Assembly: GCA_025454315.1 (NCBI GenBank)
Contig: JALOOP010000013.1
Coordinates: 1-36,186, forward strand
Direction of reading: 5' to 3'
Source: Oculatellaceae cyanobacterium Prado106
GTDB lineage: Bacteria > Cyanobacteriota > Cyanobacteriia > Elainellales > Elainellaceae
Length of the DNA: 36,186 bases
Shown here: one piece after another, positions 15,942 through 23,676 of the stretch
Layout of the letters: each line of letters starts with the position of its first letter
Position numbering within the stretch: the first letter of the stretch is position 1
Position numbers and translations under genes: made by a program
The notes under the pieces: model-generated
The model's database searches: none
Seen by the model: the letters and a program-made list of their open reading frames with translations, nothing else
What the model was told of the DNA's origin: nothing

Positions 15942-17945
15942 ATGAGCCTTTGTATTAATCCCACCTGTCCCCAGGCCGATCGCCCAGGGAACGATGTCCA
16001 CCAATTTTGTCAAAGCTGCCAGTCCGAACTGCTGCTCCAAGGTCGTTACCGCGTCATGCGGCTGCTCAGCGACAAGAGCGGCTTTGGCACGGTCTACGAA
16101 GCCTTTGAACGCAGCACCCCCAAGATTCTCAAGGTGCTAAAGGCCGAGTATGGCTCCAATGACAAAGCCGTGCATCTGTTCCAGCAAGAAGCCCTGGTGC
16201 TAGGCCAACTGTCCCATCCAGGAATTCCGGCGATCGACACCGACGGCTACTTCCAGTATCTCCCCCATGCGTCCCAGGAACCGCTCCACTGCCTGGTCAT
16301 GGAAAAAATCGACGGACCCAACCTGCGCGAATGGATGCGCCAGCAGGGCAACCATCCCATCCACGAACGGCAGGCGCTCGGCTGGCTCAAGCAACTGGTC
16401 GAAATCCTCGATCTGGTGCATCAAAAAAACTATTTCCACCGAGACATCAAGCCCGAAAACATCATGCTCCGTCCCAACGGCCAGCTCGTCCTGGTCGATT
16501 TTGGCGCAGCCCGAGAAATGACCCTGACCTACCTCCAGCAAATTGGCAAAACGGGCGGCATCACGCGCATCAGTTCCGCAGGCTACACCCCACCCGAGCA
16601 GGAAAAAGGCCAAGCCGTCCCCCAGTCCGATTTCTACGCCCTCGGCTGCACCCTCATTTACCTCCTCACGGGCAAACAACCCACCGATGCCGGGATGTAT
16701 GACCTGTTCAACAACCGCATCACCTGGCAAGAACATGCGCCCCAACTCTCTGCCGCCTTCGCCGATTTTCTCGATCGCCTGATTGCCGAAAAAGTCAGCG
16801 ATCGCCCCCAAGACACCCAGGAGATTTTCAAAATCCTCCCCGGTCTACTGGCTCCCCACAAAGCAATTCCCCTGCCTGAACCCCAGGCTGCGCCCCCAGT
16901 TGCCGCCCCGCCCACGCTGATTAAATCGCCGATCGCCGGGAAAAAACGCTGGATGGTTGGTAGTGCGATCGCCCTCACCCTCCTAGCAGGCGGAGGATAC
17001 GGCCTCCATCAAAATTTTGCCGCCCAGTGGATCAAAGCCCCCAGTCCTGAAGTCCCCGTTTCCATTGTTCGCAATCTGTCAGGCCATACCAGCTATGTCA
17101 ACTGTTTAGCCATCAGCCCCGATGGTTCCACTCTAATCAGCGGCAGTGCCGACACTTCCATCAAACTCTGGGATTTTGCCACCGGAAAAGAACTCCGCAC
17201 CCTCAACGGCCATACCAGCTATGTCAACGCCCTCGCCATCAGCCCCGACGGCAAAATCCTGGCCAGCGGTGGAGCCGATACCACGATCCTGATCTGGGAT
17301 TTGGCCACCGGACGAATCTTGCATACGCTGCGAGGCCATGCTGGCTTCATCAATGCCCTCAGCATCAACCGCAGCGGCAACCTCCTTGCCAGCGGCAGCG
17401 CCGACGGCACCATCAAAATCTGGGACTTAGCCACCGGAATCACCAAGCGCACCCTCAGAGGCCACAGCAGTTTTGTCAATGCCCTGATGTTTAGCACCAA
17501 TGACAGAACCCTCTTCAGCGCCAGCGCCGACACCACCATCAAACTCTGGACTGTAGACACGGGCGAAGAACTGCGAACCCTGACCGGACACAGCAATTTC
17601 GTCAACAGTCTCGCCATCAGCCCCGACGGCAACACCCTGATCAGCAGCAGCGCCGACAAAACCATCAAGGTCTGGGATCTCTCCACGCCCACTGCCCCGC
17701 CCCGGACGCTCATCGGCCACACCAACTTCGTCAGCGGACTAGCACTCAACGCCGACGGCAAAACCCTCCTCAGCAGCAGCGGCGACCAAACGATGAAAGT
17801 CTGGGATCTGCAAACGGGAGAAGTCAAGGAAACGCTGATGGGCTACGGCGCGGCCATCAACTATTTTGTGGTGAGTCCCGATTGGATGGCGATCGCCAGC
17901 GGCAGCGAAAGCAAAACCATCAAAATCTGGCAACTCCCAAGATAG
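15942..17945 (+). CDS. Ser/Thr protein kinase fused to a seven-repeat WD40 propeller
   Basis: A 667-residue membrane-anchored Hanks-type kinase. A four-Cys zinc-ribbon-like start (Cys 4, 9, 23, 26) precedes the kinase domain: glycine loop LLSDKSGFGTVYEA near 40-53, FHRDIKPENIML near 164-175, DFGAAREM near 186-193, GYTPPEQ near 215-221 and YALGCTLIYLLTGKQPTD. A Pro-rich linker and one transmembrane helix (about 336-356) follow. Seven WD40 repeats (about 379-667), each with an H..FVN.LAISPDG..L.SGSAD.TIK.WDL pattern, form one complete extracytoplasmic propeller, probably a sensing or docking domain. The start is ATG 15942, which puts the first Cys at residue 4; the TTG at 15888 is less likely. 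Ends convergent with a response regulator gene. Confidence 0.95.
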   Translation: MSLCINPTCPQADRPGNDVHQFCQSCQSELLLQGRYRVMRLLSDKSGFGTVYEAFERSTPKILKVLKAEYGSNDKAVHLFQQEALVLGQLSHPGIPAIDTDGYFQYLPHASQEPLHCLVMEKIDGPNLREWMRQQGNHPIHERQALGWLKQLVEILDLVHQKNYFHRDIKPENIMLRPNGQLVLVDFGAAREMTLTYLQQIGKTGGITRISSAGYTPPEQEKGQAVPQSDFYALGCTLIYLLTGKQPTDAGMYDLFNNRITWQEHAPQLSAAFADFLDRLIAEKVSDRPQDTQEIFKILPGLLAPHKAIPLPEPQAAPPVAAPPTLIKSPIAGKKRWMVGSAIALTLLAGGGYGLHQNFAAQWIKAPSPEVPVSIVRNLSGHTSYVNCLAISPDGSTLISGSADTSIKLWDFATGKELRTLNGHTSYVNALAISPDGKILASGGADTTILIWDLATGRILHTLRGHAGFINALSINRSGNLLASGSADGTIKIWDLATGITKRTLRGHSSFVNALMFSTNDRTLFSASADTTIKLWTVDTGEELRTLTGHSNFVNSLAISPDGNTLISSSADKTIKVWDLSTPTAPPRTLIGHTNFVSGLALNADGKTLLSSSGDQTMKVWDLQTGEVKETLMGYGAAINYFVVSPDWMAIASGSESKTIKIWQLPR

Positions 17946-17984
17946 GCCAAAGCGATAGGCCAAAGCCAAAAACCTACAGGTCAA

Positions 17985-18043
17985 TAAAATTCCCGTTGTT
18001 GAAAAAGGTAGTGTCGCCACCTCTTCCAACAACGGGAATTTTA
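17985..18043. terminator. Bidirectional terminator between convergent kinase and response regulator genes
   Basis: A perfect 17-bp stem (17985-18001 with 18027-18043; core ATTCCCGTTGTTG) encloses a 25-base loop. The arms end in TAAAA/TTTTA, so both strands end in U residues after the GC-rich stem. It lies 40 bases after the kinase-WD40 stop and 91 before the response regulator stop on the other strand. Confidence 0.8.
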
Positions 18044-18068
18044 CTTTCTTTCCATCTAGGAACAACCT

Positions 18069-18134
18069 TCTGTCTAGAACAGATGTCTGTCTAGAAAAGA
18101 TTCTATCTAGAAAAAAATTCTGTCTAGAACAGCC
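18069..18134. repeat. Four 16-17-bp repeats containing TCTAGA
   Basis: Units begin at 18069, 18086, 18102 and 18119 with the pattern TCTGTCTAGAAMAGAT. Each carries the palindrome TCTAGA. They run up to the stop codon of the response regulator. Confidence 0.85.
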
Positions 18135-18829
18135 TACTTCGTCAAGCCATGCTCTAACGCATAGCGAACCAGTTCCGTGCGGCTATTGGTGCCCGTTTTG
18201 CTAAACAATCGACTCACATACTTTTCCACATTGCGAACGCTGGTTTCCAATCGGCGAGCAATTTCCTTATTCATCAGCCCTTCCGCCACCAGTTCCAACA
18301 CGCTTTGCTCACGCGGGGTAAAGTCAATCTTGATCGGCGCAGGCGTTTGGGGAATGCTGCCCCGCTGCGACAGCATCGCCTTAATTTCGGCCATCTGTTT
18401 GGCCAGATCGGCAATGTCAATTTCTTCACCGTCACCAGCGGCAGCCTTGGTGACAGCAGCGCGTCGTCCCAGGAGGTTCGTGACGATCGCCACCAGTTCA
18501 TCCGGGTCAAACGGCTTCGACAGGTAAGCATCCACCCCAGCATTAAAGCCCTGGATGCGATCGGAGGTCATGCCTCGGGCGGTCAAAAAGACCACAGGCA
18601 GCGCCACAAAACGAGGATCATCGCGCAATTGCTTGAGAAACTGGTAGCCATCCACCTGGGGCATCATAATGTCAGAAATCACCAGGTCGGGCGAGATCCG
18701 CTGCACCATCTCCCACCCTTCGCGAGCATTGCTGGCAACATGCACCGTAAAGCCATCGTCTTCGAGATAGGCTTGCACGGCTTGCCGTAAACCTGGCTCA
18801 TCGTCTACTAACAATAACTGCCCTGTCAT
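18134..18829 (-). CDS. NarL/LuxR-type response regulator, Ycf29/Rre1-like
   Basis: A 231-residue two-component transcription factor. The receiver domain (4-120) has DDE at 9-11, the phospho-acceptor Asp-53 in DLVISDIMMPQVDGYQF, Thr in FLTARG and Lys in YLSKPFDPDEL. After a linker of about 45 residues, a LuxR helix-turn-helix (about 167-229; FTPREQSVLELVAEGLMNKEIA, VEKYVSRLFSKTGTNSRTELVRYALEHGL) binds DNA. The receiver, including QAYLEDDGF and GMTSDRIQGFNAGVDAYLSKPF, matches my memory of the Ycf29/Rre1 group of cyanobacteria and red-algal plastids, which works with the kinase Hik2 in stress and redox signalling. Rre1 identity is probable, not proven. GAGAGGC lies 7-13 bases before ATG 18829. 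No sensor kinase is adjacent. Confidence 0.92.
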   Translation of the reverse strand: MTGQLLLVDDEPGLRQAVQAYLEDDGFTVHVASNAREGWEMVQRISPDLVISDIMMPQVDGYQFLKQLRDDPRFVALPVVFLTARGMTSDRIQGFNAGVDAYLSKPFDPDELVAIVTNLLGRRAAVTKAAAGDGEEIDIADLAKQMAEIKAMLSQRGSIPQTPAPIKIDFTPREQSVLELVAEGLMNKEIARRLETSVRNVEKYVSRLFSKTGTNSRTELVRYALEHGLTK

Positions 18830-18960
18830 GAATTTGCCTCTCGCCTCTGCTAAATCTCAATGCTAAGAATTCCTGATGGAAGATACCAGACCCTGTTGAA
18901 TTTGTCAGTAATCCACCTGCCATGAATCCATTGTCATGGTACCGCAGTCCAGCCTTTCTG

Positions 18961-19275
18961 ATGGGAGAAGGGGGAAAGGGGAAAGGCGAAATGGAGTCAG
19001 AGGGAGAACCAGGTGTTATCCATGAAGTTTGATCCTTGAAGTTTGATCCTTGAAGTTCGATCCTTGAAGTTCGATCCACGAAGTTCGATCCACGAAGTTC
19101 GATCCACAAAGTTCAATCCAGGAAGTTTAATCCACGAAGTTCCATCCTTGAAATTCAACCAAAGCTTTGTCCATGAAATTGTACCAATGTCGCTACTGCG
19201 TCCCCCCTTTCCCCTTTTCCCTTTCCCCTTTTCCCTTTCCCCCTTCCCCTTCCCCCTTTCCCCTTCTTCCCTCCC
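18961..19275. repeat. Purine/pyrimidine inverted-arm element 7 with 14-bp array core
   Basis: The purine arm is short (18961-18994), the core holds the 14-bp array (19023-19162), and the pyrimidine arm (19201-19275) is made of CCCCTTT and CCCCTTCC units. It lies between divergent genes: the response regulator starts at 18829 leftward and the glyoxalase-like gene at 19660 rightward. Confidence 0.85.
19023..19162. repeat. 14-bp tandem array, ten units
   Basis: There are ten consecutive 14-base units with no length change: 19023, 19037, 19051, 19065, 19079, 19093, 19107, 19121, 19135 and 19149. The consensus is (T/C)GAAGTTYGATCC(T/A). Further decayed similarity continues to about 19190. Confidence 0.92.
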
Positions 19276-19659
19276 TAACCCTAAACCTGACCTTGAGATT
19301 TCGACGGCTCCAAGAAGACCTTGGTAGACTAGAAATTGAATCATGGGATAAACTATGCATTTTTAGCGTCTGCATCTTTAAGAGCTTCTTAGATGTTGGG
19401 AATTTCCAGCCCAAAATCCTGATTCACAAAAGATCCTTGGTGAAACCCGCGCAGATTCCAGAGCAGATAGCTGATAACCATTTTTAATGCATCTTATGTT
19501 TCATGCATCTTACTGAGTAAAATTTTACGGAAATCCGCACGAGGGAGGATCTTCCTCGAAGGTGACCCGAGTTCGTTAAATTAAAATCAAGTTCTTAGGA
19601 TCAAGTTCTTAGAATCAAGCTCTCTGTCAATCCCTCATTAAAATCCCTATTCATCGTTC
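19276..19659. other. Leader region of the glyoxalase-like gene, with a three-unit 14-bp repeat
   Basis: No gene was seen. Three 14-bp units ATCAAGTTCTTAGG / ATCAAGTTCTTAGA / ATCAAGCTCTCTGT occupy 19586-19627, just before the start at 19660. The unit is different in sequence from the other 14-mers, but the period is the same. The rest is AT-rich and may hold the promoter. Confidence 0.6.
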
Positions 19660-20241
19660 ATGGCTATCGCAAATCATCTCACCCCACTCGCATTTCAGAC
19701 GCTCGGCTCATTTCTGCCCCTGGATAGCCTTCTGTCTACTCAGGGCATCATGGTGGCGCTCCTGGTCGCCTATGCCGGGGCAATGTGGATGTTTTTGACG
19801 AGCGCGCCCAAGGTTCATACCATCATGGTGTCTGACCTGGAATTGGCCAAACAGTTCTACGAAGGACTCCTGGATCTGCCCGTGGCCGATGTCCCGCTGC
19901 ACTATTACTACAACTATGAGCAAACCCTAGGCACCGCAGGCATTGACCCCCTCTATGCCTCAGCCGCGATCGGGCGACCCACCACCACAAACTACACCAA
20001 CCCCGACGGCCTGTGGTACCAGCTCAAGAAAAACACCCAGCTTCATGTCATCACAGGAGCCAGCCTCGGCCGAAAGAACCGCCAGCGCCATGTCTGCTTC
20101 GACCATGACTGCCTGGAACTAATCCTCATGCGAGCCCAGTCCTACCGCGTCAAATACAAAATCCGCCGCGAAAAACCCCTAAATTTCCTCGTCAAAGACC
20201 TCGATGGCCGAGTCATCGAAATGGCCGAAGTCTCCAACTAA
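19660..20241 (+). CDS. VOC/glyoxalase-like protein with N-terminal membrane helix
   Basis: A 193-residue protein. A hydrophobic helix at about 29-47 (IMVALLVAYAGAMWMFL) is followed by one VOC-type module: KVHTIMVSDLELAKQFYEGLLDLPVADVPLHYYYNY near 51-86, LHVITGAS near 128, RQRHVCFDHDCLELILMRAQ near 140-160, and NFLVKDLDGRVIEMAEV at the end. The final DGRVIEMAE carries the family's usual metal-ligand Glu, and HTIMVSD the first-strand His. VOC proteins catalyse varied metal-dependent reactions; the substrate here is unknown. It looks like a cyanobacterial conserved protein anchored facing the cytoplasm. Start ATG 19660 has no clear ribosome site; ATG 19750 would remove part of the helix. Confidence 0.8.
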   Translation: MAIANHLTPLAFQTLGSFLPLDSLLSTQGIMVALLVAYAGAMWMFLTSAPKVHTIMVSDLELAKQFYEGLLDLPVADVPLHYYYNYEQTLGTAGIDPLYASAAIGRPTTTNYTNPDGLWYQLKKNTQLHVITGASLGRKNRQRHVCFDHDCLELILMRAQSYRVKYKIRREKPLNFLVKDLDGRVIEMAEVSN

Positions 20242-20444
20242 TCCCAAATCTACGGGGCGCTGCATAGAACCGTAGGATGCGTTAGTGGAGCATAACGCAT
20301 CGGTGGGTTGGTGGTGGCGCAATCATGTTCATCTTCTATGGAATTGGTCATAACCCCGATGGCTCAACAATTTCATAAAATGGCTAAATGAGCTACCTGC
20401 ATTGATTTGTCCTAGAGCAACCGCATTTGAGTCTAGGAATATCC
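20242..20444. other. Spacer with a TGCGTTA-type palindromic repeat
   Basis: A perfect hairpin GATGCGTTA/TAACGCATC (20276-20284, 20293-20301) preceded by GTAG is the type of small palindromic element widely scattered in bacterial spacers, including those of cyanobacteria. Nothing else is recognised. Confidence 0.65.
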
Positions 20445-20484
20445 AAAGAAGCCGCACCTTCATTTCTGAGGATGCGGCTTCTTT
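20445..20484. terminator. Hairpin terminator downstream of tRNA-Ser
   Basis: A perfect 12-bp stem AAAGAAGCCGCA/TGCGGCTTCTTT (20445-20456, 20473-20484) has a 16-base loop. On the minus strand it follows the tRNA by 75 bases and the stem ends in CTTCTTT; it could also end plus-strand transcripts from the glyoxalase-like gene. Confidence 0.75.
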
Positions 20485-20558
20485 GTGTTAGAGCAGTAAT
20501 TTTACTTTTTGACTGATTCCTTAAGCTTGTTTCTGAGTTTAGAAACGTCAGGATGGGA

Positions 20559-20645
20559 CGGAGAGAGAGGGATTCGAACCCTCGTTAGAGTTACCCCTAA
20601 ACAGCATTTCCAGTGCTGCGCCTTCAACCACTCGGCCATCTCTCC
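20559..20645 (-). tRNA. tRNA-Ser (anticodon GGA)
   Basis: On the minus strand the 87-base molecule has acceptor stem GGAGAGA/TCTCTCC with discriminator G, a D arm beginning GCCGAGTGGTTGAAGGC, and anticodon stem-loop CAGCA-CTGGAAA-TGCTG giving anticodon GGA (UCC/UCU codons). A long class II variable arm around GGGGTAACTC and T arm GAGGGTTCGAATCCCTC complete it. The 3' CCA is not encoded. The long variable arm and anticodon both point to serine. Confidence 0.97.
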
Positions 20646-20897
20646 AGGGATATTGATCGGCAGACCTGATTGAGGCCGCCAGATGGTTATCTTAGCAGAA
20701 GTCTGGAGGGTTTAGTCAAAAGTATTTAAATTCCCTGGAGTGGGTGACCTAATTTTGGGCAGGGGGATGGGCGATCGCTCCAACATCCTCCAACCAATTG
20801 CCTTATCATAGACCCTGGAAACCTTGGGCTACTTTCCCCTGGAGAGGCTTCCCCTGGCAGAACCCTTCCCCTTAAAAAAATCCCCCTTTAACCCTCT
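20646..20897. other. Divergent spacer between tRNA-Ser and ferredoxin
   Basis: It must hold promoters for both. One HIP1 site lies near 20771. No further structure was recognised. Confidence 0.4.
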
Positions 20898-21269
20898 ATG
20901 ACACCCCCGATTCATAACATCCACATTTACCATCGGCAGCAGAACCGCCACTACCGAGTTCAGGTGCCTGAAGACCGCTACATCCTGGCCTCTGCGGAGC
21001 GCCAGGGAGCCGAACTGCCCTTCTCCTGTCGCAACGGAGCCTGTACGGCCTGTGCGGTGCGGGTGATTTCCGGTGAGTTGCATCAGCCAGAAGCGATGGG
21101 GCTATCGCCTAAACTGCGCGAACAGGGCTATGCGCTGCTCTGTGTCAGCTATCCGCGATCGGATGTGGAAGTCGAAACTCAGGACGAGGATGAGGTCTAT
21201 GAGTTGCAGTTTGGCCGCTACTTTGGCCGAGGCAAAGTCCGACGCGGATTGCCGCTCGATGAAGACTAG
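20898..21269 (+). CDS. Plant-type [2Fe-2S] ferredoxin with C-terminal extension (FdC2/Fed2-like)
   Basis: A 123-residue electron carrier. The cluster motif CRNGACTAC (Cys 44, 49, 52) with the fourth ligand Cys-82 (ALLCVSYP) is the plant-type pattern, but the usual A-R-C-S-T loop is replaced by SCRNGACTAC. The C-terminus has a distinctive extension, about residues 92-123 (DEDEVYELQFGRYFGRGKVRRGLPLDED). These traits fit the FdC2/Fed2 group linked to the low-iron response rather than main photosynthetic ferredoxin. As I recall, Synechocystis sll1382 (fed2), sll1383 (IMPase) and sll1384 (J-domain protein) are neighbours in the same order as here, which supports the call. Start ATG 20898 follows a C/T-rich leader. 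A hairpin lies just after the stop. Confidence 0.88.
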   Translation: MTPPIHNIHIYHRQQNRHYRVQVPEDRYILASAERQGAELPFSCRNGACTACAVRVISGELHQPEAMGLSPKLREQGYALLCVSYPRSDVEVETQDEDEVYELQFGRYFGRGKVRRGLPLDED

Positions 21270-21284
21270 GGTTTGTGATTGGTC

Positions 21285-21334
21285 GTGCTGAATCCTGAGA
21301 GGCTCACTTGGGCTAGGTTCTTAGGATTCAGCAC
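21285..21334 (+). terminator. Hairpin after the ferredoxin gene
   Basis: A perfect 12-bp stem GTGCTGAATCCT/AGGATTCAGCAC (21285-21296, 21323-21334) has a 26-base loop, starting 16 bases after the stop. No strong T-run follows, so it may be a terminator or a 3'-end stabiliser. Confidence 0.6.
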
Positions 21335-21429
21335 TGAATTAACTTAAAGACTTAACTTAGACTCAACTCAGATTTTTAATAAGACTTTGAATCGTAGAAT
21401 AATTTCTCGATCCTTCCCACCTCATCCCT

Positions 21430-22239
21430 ATGACCTATTCCCTTGAAACTTTCCTGGATATTGCCACCGAAGCCGCGCTTGCGGGTGGGGCGATCGTGCA
21501 GTCCTACCTTGGCAAATTAGAAGAAATCCAGGAGAAAAGCCGACCGGGCGATCTGGTGACGGAGGCGGATAAAGCGTCCGAGGCAGCTATTTTGAAGGTG
21601 ATTACCCGGCATTTTCCCAGTCATGGCATTCTGGCCGAGGAGTCGGGGAAGGGGGGGGCGATCGCCAGTGAATTCCTCTGGGCGATCGACCCCCTCGACG
21701 GCACCACCAATTACGCCCACCAATATCCCTTCTATGCCGTCTCGATCGGCTTGCTGATCGACGGCATTCCCCAAGTCGGCGTTATCTTTGACCCCGCCCA
21801 CCAGGATTTGTTTCGAGCCGCGCAAGGACTGGGCGCAACGCGCAACCGTCGTCCCATTCGGGTTTCAGCCACGACAGATTTAGCACGCAGTCTGTTGGTG
21901 ACCGGATTTGCCTACGATCGCCGCGAAACCCCCGACAACAACTACGCCGAGTTCTGCCGCCTCACCCACCTCACCCAAGGCGTGCGGCGCGGCGGTTCCG
22001 CTGCGATCGACCTGGCCTACGTGGCCTGCGGTCGATTGGATGGCTTCTGGGAGCGAGGACTTTCCCCCTGGGATATGGCGGCAGGAGTGGCGATCGTCCG
22101 AGAAGCCGGAGGCCAGGTCACCGCCTACGACGGCAGCCCGTTTGAGATGGCAACAGGAAGAATCTTGGCCACCAATAGCCTCATTCACCCCGAACTCAGC
22201 CAGGAACTGCAACAGATTCACCCCTTGGAGAAGTTTTAG
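21430..22239 (+). CDS. suhB: Inositol monophosphatase family protein
   Basis: A 269-residue Mg-dependent phosphatase. Metal-binding motifs are ILAEESG (Glu 70-71), DPLDGTTNYAH (Asp 87, 90) and LSPWDMAAGVAIVREAGG with the third Asp near 217; the length fits the family. It hydrolyses inositol monophosphates and may act on other sugar phosphates. HisN-type histidinol-phosphatases belong to the same superfamily, and hisZ lies two genes downstream, so a histidine role is possible, but synteny with the known cyanobacterial IMPase (ferredoxin before it, J-domain gene after it) favours the suhB type. ATG 21430 follows CCTCATCCCT with no ribosome site. The purine arm of a repeat begins just after the stop. 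Confidence 0.92.
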   Translation: MTYSLETFLDIATEAALAGGAIVQSYLGKLEEIQEKSRPGDLVTEADKASEAAILKVITRHFPSHGILAEESGKGGAIASEFLWAIDPLDGTTNYAHQYPFYAVSIGLLIDGIPQVGVIFDPAHQDLFRAAQGLGATRNRRPIRVSATTDLARSLLVTGFAYDRRETPDNNYAEFCRLTHLTQGVRRGGSAAIDLAYVACGRLDGFWERGLSPWDMAAGVAIVREAGGQVTAYDGSPFEMATGRILATNSLIHPELSQELQQIHPLEKF

Positions 22240-22243
22240 ATGG

Positions 22244-22570
22244 GCGAAAGGGGAAAGGGGAAGGGCGAAAGGGGAAGGGCGAAAGGGGAAGGGCGAAAGG
22301 CGAAGGGCGAAAGGCGAAGGGCGAAAGGCGAAAGGTCAATCTATGAAGACCAATTCATGAAGTTCAGCCCGTGAAGTTCAGCCCGTGAAGTTCAATCCAT
22401 GTAAAGACACTCCACGAAGTTCAATCAATGAAGTTCATCCAGGTTATTAACCACATTATTTCCAGGTTCACCCTTTCCCCTTTCCCCTTTCCCCTTTCCC
22501 CTTTCCCCTTTCGCCCCGTATCCCCCACTCCCCACTCCCCACTCCCCACTCCCCACTCCCCACTCCCCCT
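22244..22570. repeat. Purine/pyrimidine inverted-arm element 8 with 14-bp array core
   Basis: A long purine arm (22244-22337) is made of GGGGAAA, then GGGCGAAA units. A core array follows at 22344-22442, then a pyrimidine arm (22470-22570) of CCCCTTT units followed by six CCCCACT units. It fills most of the suhB to J-domain gene spacer. Confidence 0.87.
22344..22442. repeat. 14-bp tandem array, seven units
   Basis: Units start at 22344, 22358, 22372, 22386, 22400 (15 bp), 22415 and 22429, with consensus TGAAGTTCARYCCR. It is the same family and orientation as the array at 19023. Confidence 0.87.
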
Positions 22571-22671
22571 ATCCCTTGTCCCCGAAAAACCACCCAAGAA
22601 ACCCACCTCCCTCCGTTAAGCCTTCACGAAGAGAGGGAATGCTCTAGAGGTAGGGCTCTGGGATTCACAGA

Positions 22672-23670
22672 ATGTCTTTTAAGATTGACCAAGGCTTATT
22701 CAACCTCGATTTCACTGATTACCACGCCATCCTAGGCGTTGCGGTCGATGCAGACATGAAGGACATCCGCAAGAGCTACCTCAAAGTGGCGCGGCGGCTG
22801 CACCCGGATAGCTGTGCCTCAGAGAGCGAAAGTGTCCGGCAGCAGGCCGCTGAAATCCTCTCGAAGCTGGTTAACCCGGCCTACGAAAAGCTGTCCCAGG
22901 AGCGCAATTACGCCGAGTACTGTATTTTGCTGAAGCTGAAAGGGCAACAGGCGCTCAAGCAGCAGGAAACCGTACTGCTGGTCAGCGATCCAGCGCGCAA
23001 ACTGGCCGCCACCAACGACATTGACAATGTGTATCGCAATGGGCTGCGGGATCTGACGGAAAAGCAGTATGAAGATTTGTCCAACAGCTTGGAAATTACC
23101 GGGCAAATTAGCGAACTGAACTTGGTCTATCTGATGCGGAAGGAAGGCCGGGGTGAACTGACCTTGGGGCAACCCAAGAAGGCAACACCCGGAGGTTCAA
23201 CAGCCGCTCCTGCATCAACCCCAACCCCGGCCTCAACTGAGCCTATTGCCCAATCGACTGATTCTTTGGTAGAAGCCTATTTGCGGCGGGCTCAGGAATT
23301 TGAGAAGAAGCAGGACTATCCTCGGGTGATTTTGGAACTGCGGGATGCGATTCGCATTGACCCGACCAATAGCAATTGCCATAGTCGTTTGGGCGAGATT
23401 TATCTGAAAACCAATCAGGCGAAGATGGCGAAGATTCACTTTGCCAAGGCACTGGAACTGAATCCCGAGGATAAAGCCGCCCAGGAAGGCAACCGCAAGC
23501 TGTTAGGGGAAGGCAAGCCTGGAGCCGCTAATGGCAAGGTTGATCCAAAAGCAGCGAAAGGTGATCCAAAAAGCGGTAAGCCTGCGCCGAAAAGCGGTAA
23601 GGTTGATCCAAAAGCCAATAAGCCCGAGTCGAAAGGGGGCCTATTTGGATTATTTGGCAACAAGAAGTAA
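22672..23670 (+). CDS. J-domain protein with TPR repeats
   Basis: A 332-residue protein. An N-terminal J domain (about 13-85: DYHAILGVAVDADMKDIRKSYLKVARRLHPD) has the HPD motif at 44-46, which would stimulate an Hsp70 partner. A middle helical region (to about 165) precedes a Thr/Pro/Ala linker and two to three TPR units (about 200-280; AYLRRAQEFEKKQDYPRVILELRDAIRIDP, CHSRLGEIYLKTNQAKMAKIHFAKALELNPEDK). The tail is a Lys/Pro/Gly low-complexity segment with repeated SGK.DPK units, ending GLFGLFGNKK. It lacks the Gly/Phe and zinc regions of classical DnaJ, so it is a specialised co-chaperone or scaffold. hisZ begins six bases after the stop, so the two are likely co-transcribed. Confidence 0.92.
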   Translation: MSFKIDQGLFNLDFTDYHAILGVAVDADMKDIRKSYLKVARRLHPDSCASESESVRQQAAEILSKLVNPAYEKLSQERNYAEYCILLKLKGQQALKQQETVLLVSDPARKLAATNDIDNVYRNGLRDLTEKQYEDLSNSLEITGQISELNLVYLMRKEGRGELTLGQPKKATPGGSTAAPASTPTPASTEPIAQSTDSLVEAYLRRAQEFEKKQDYPRVILELRDAIRIDPTNSNCHSRLGEIYLKTNQAKMAKIHFAKALELNPEDKAAQEGNRKLLGEGKPGAANGKVDPKAAKGDPKSGKPAPKSGKVDPKANKPESKGGLFGLFGNKK

Positions 23671-23676
23671 GTCGTA

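Noticed and set aside
19023-19162. Iterons of a replication or partition origin
   Set aside because: The same 14-mer family appears in three unrelated spacers, and no dnaA, parA/parB or rep gene is near any of them.
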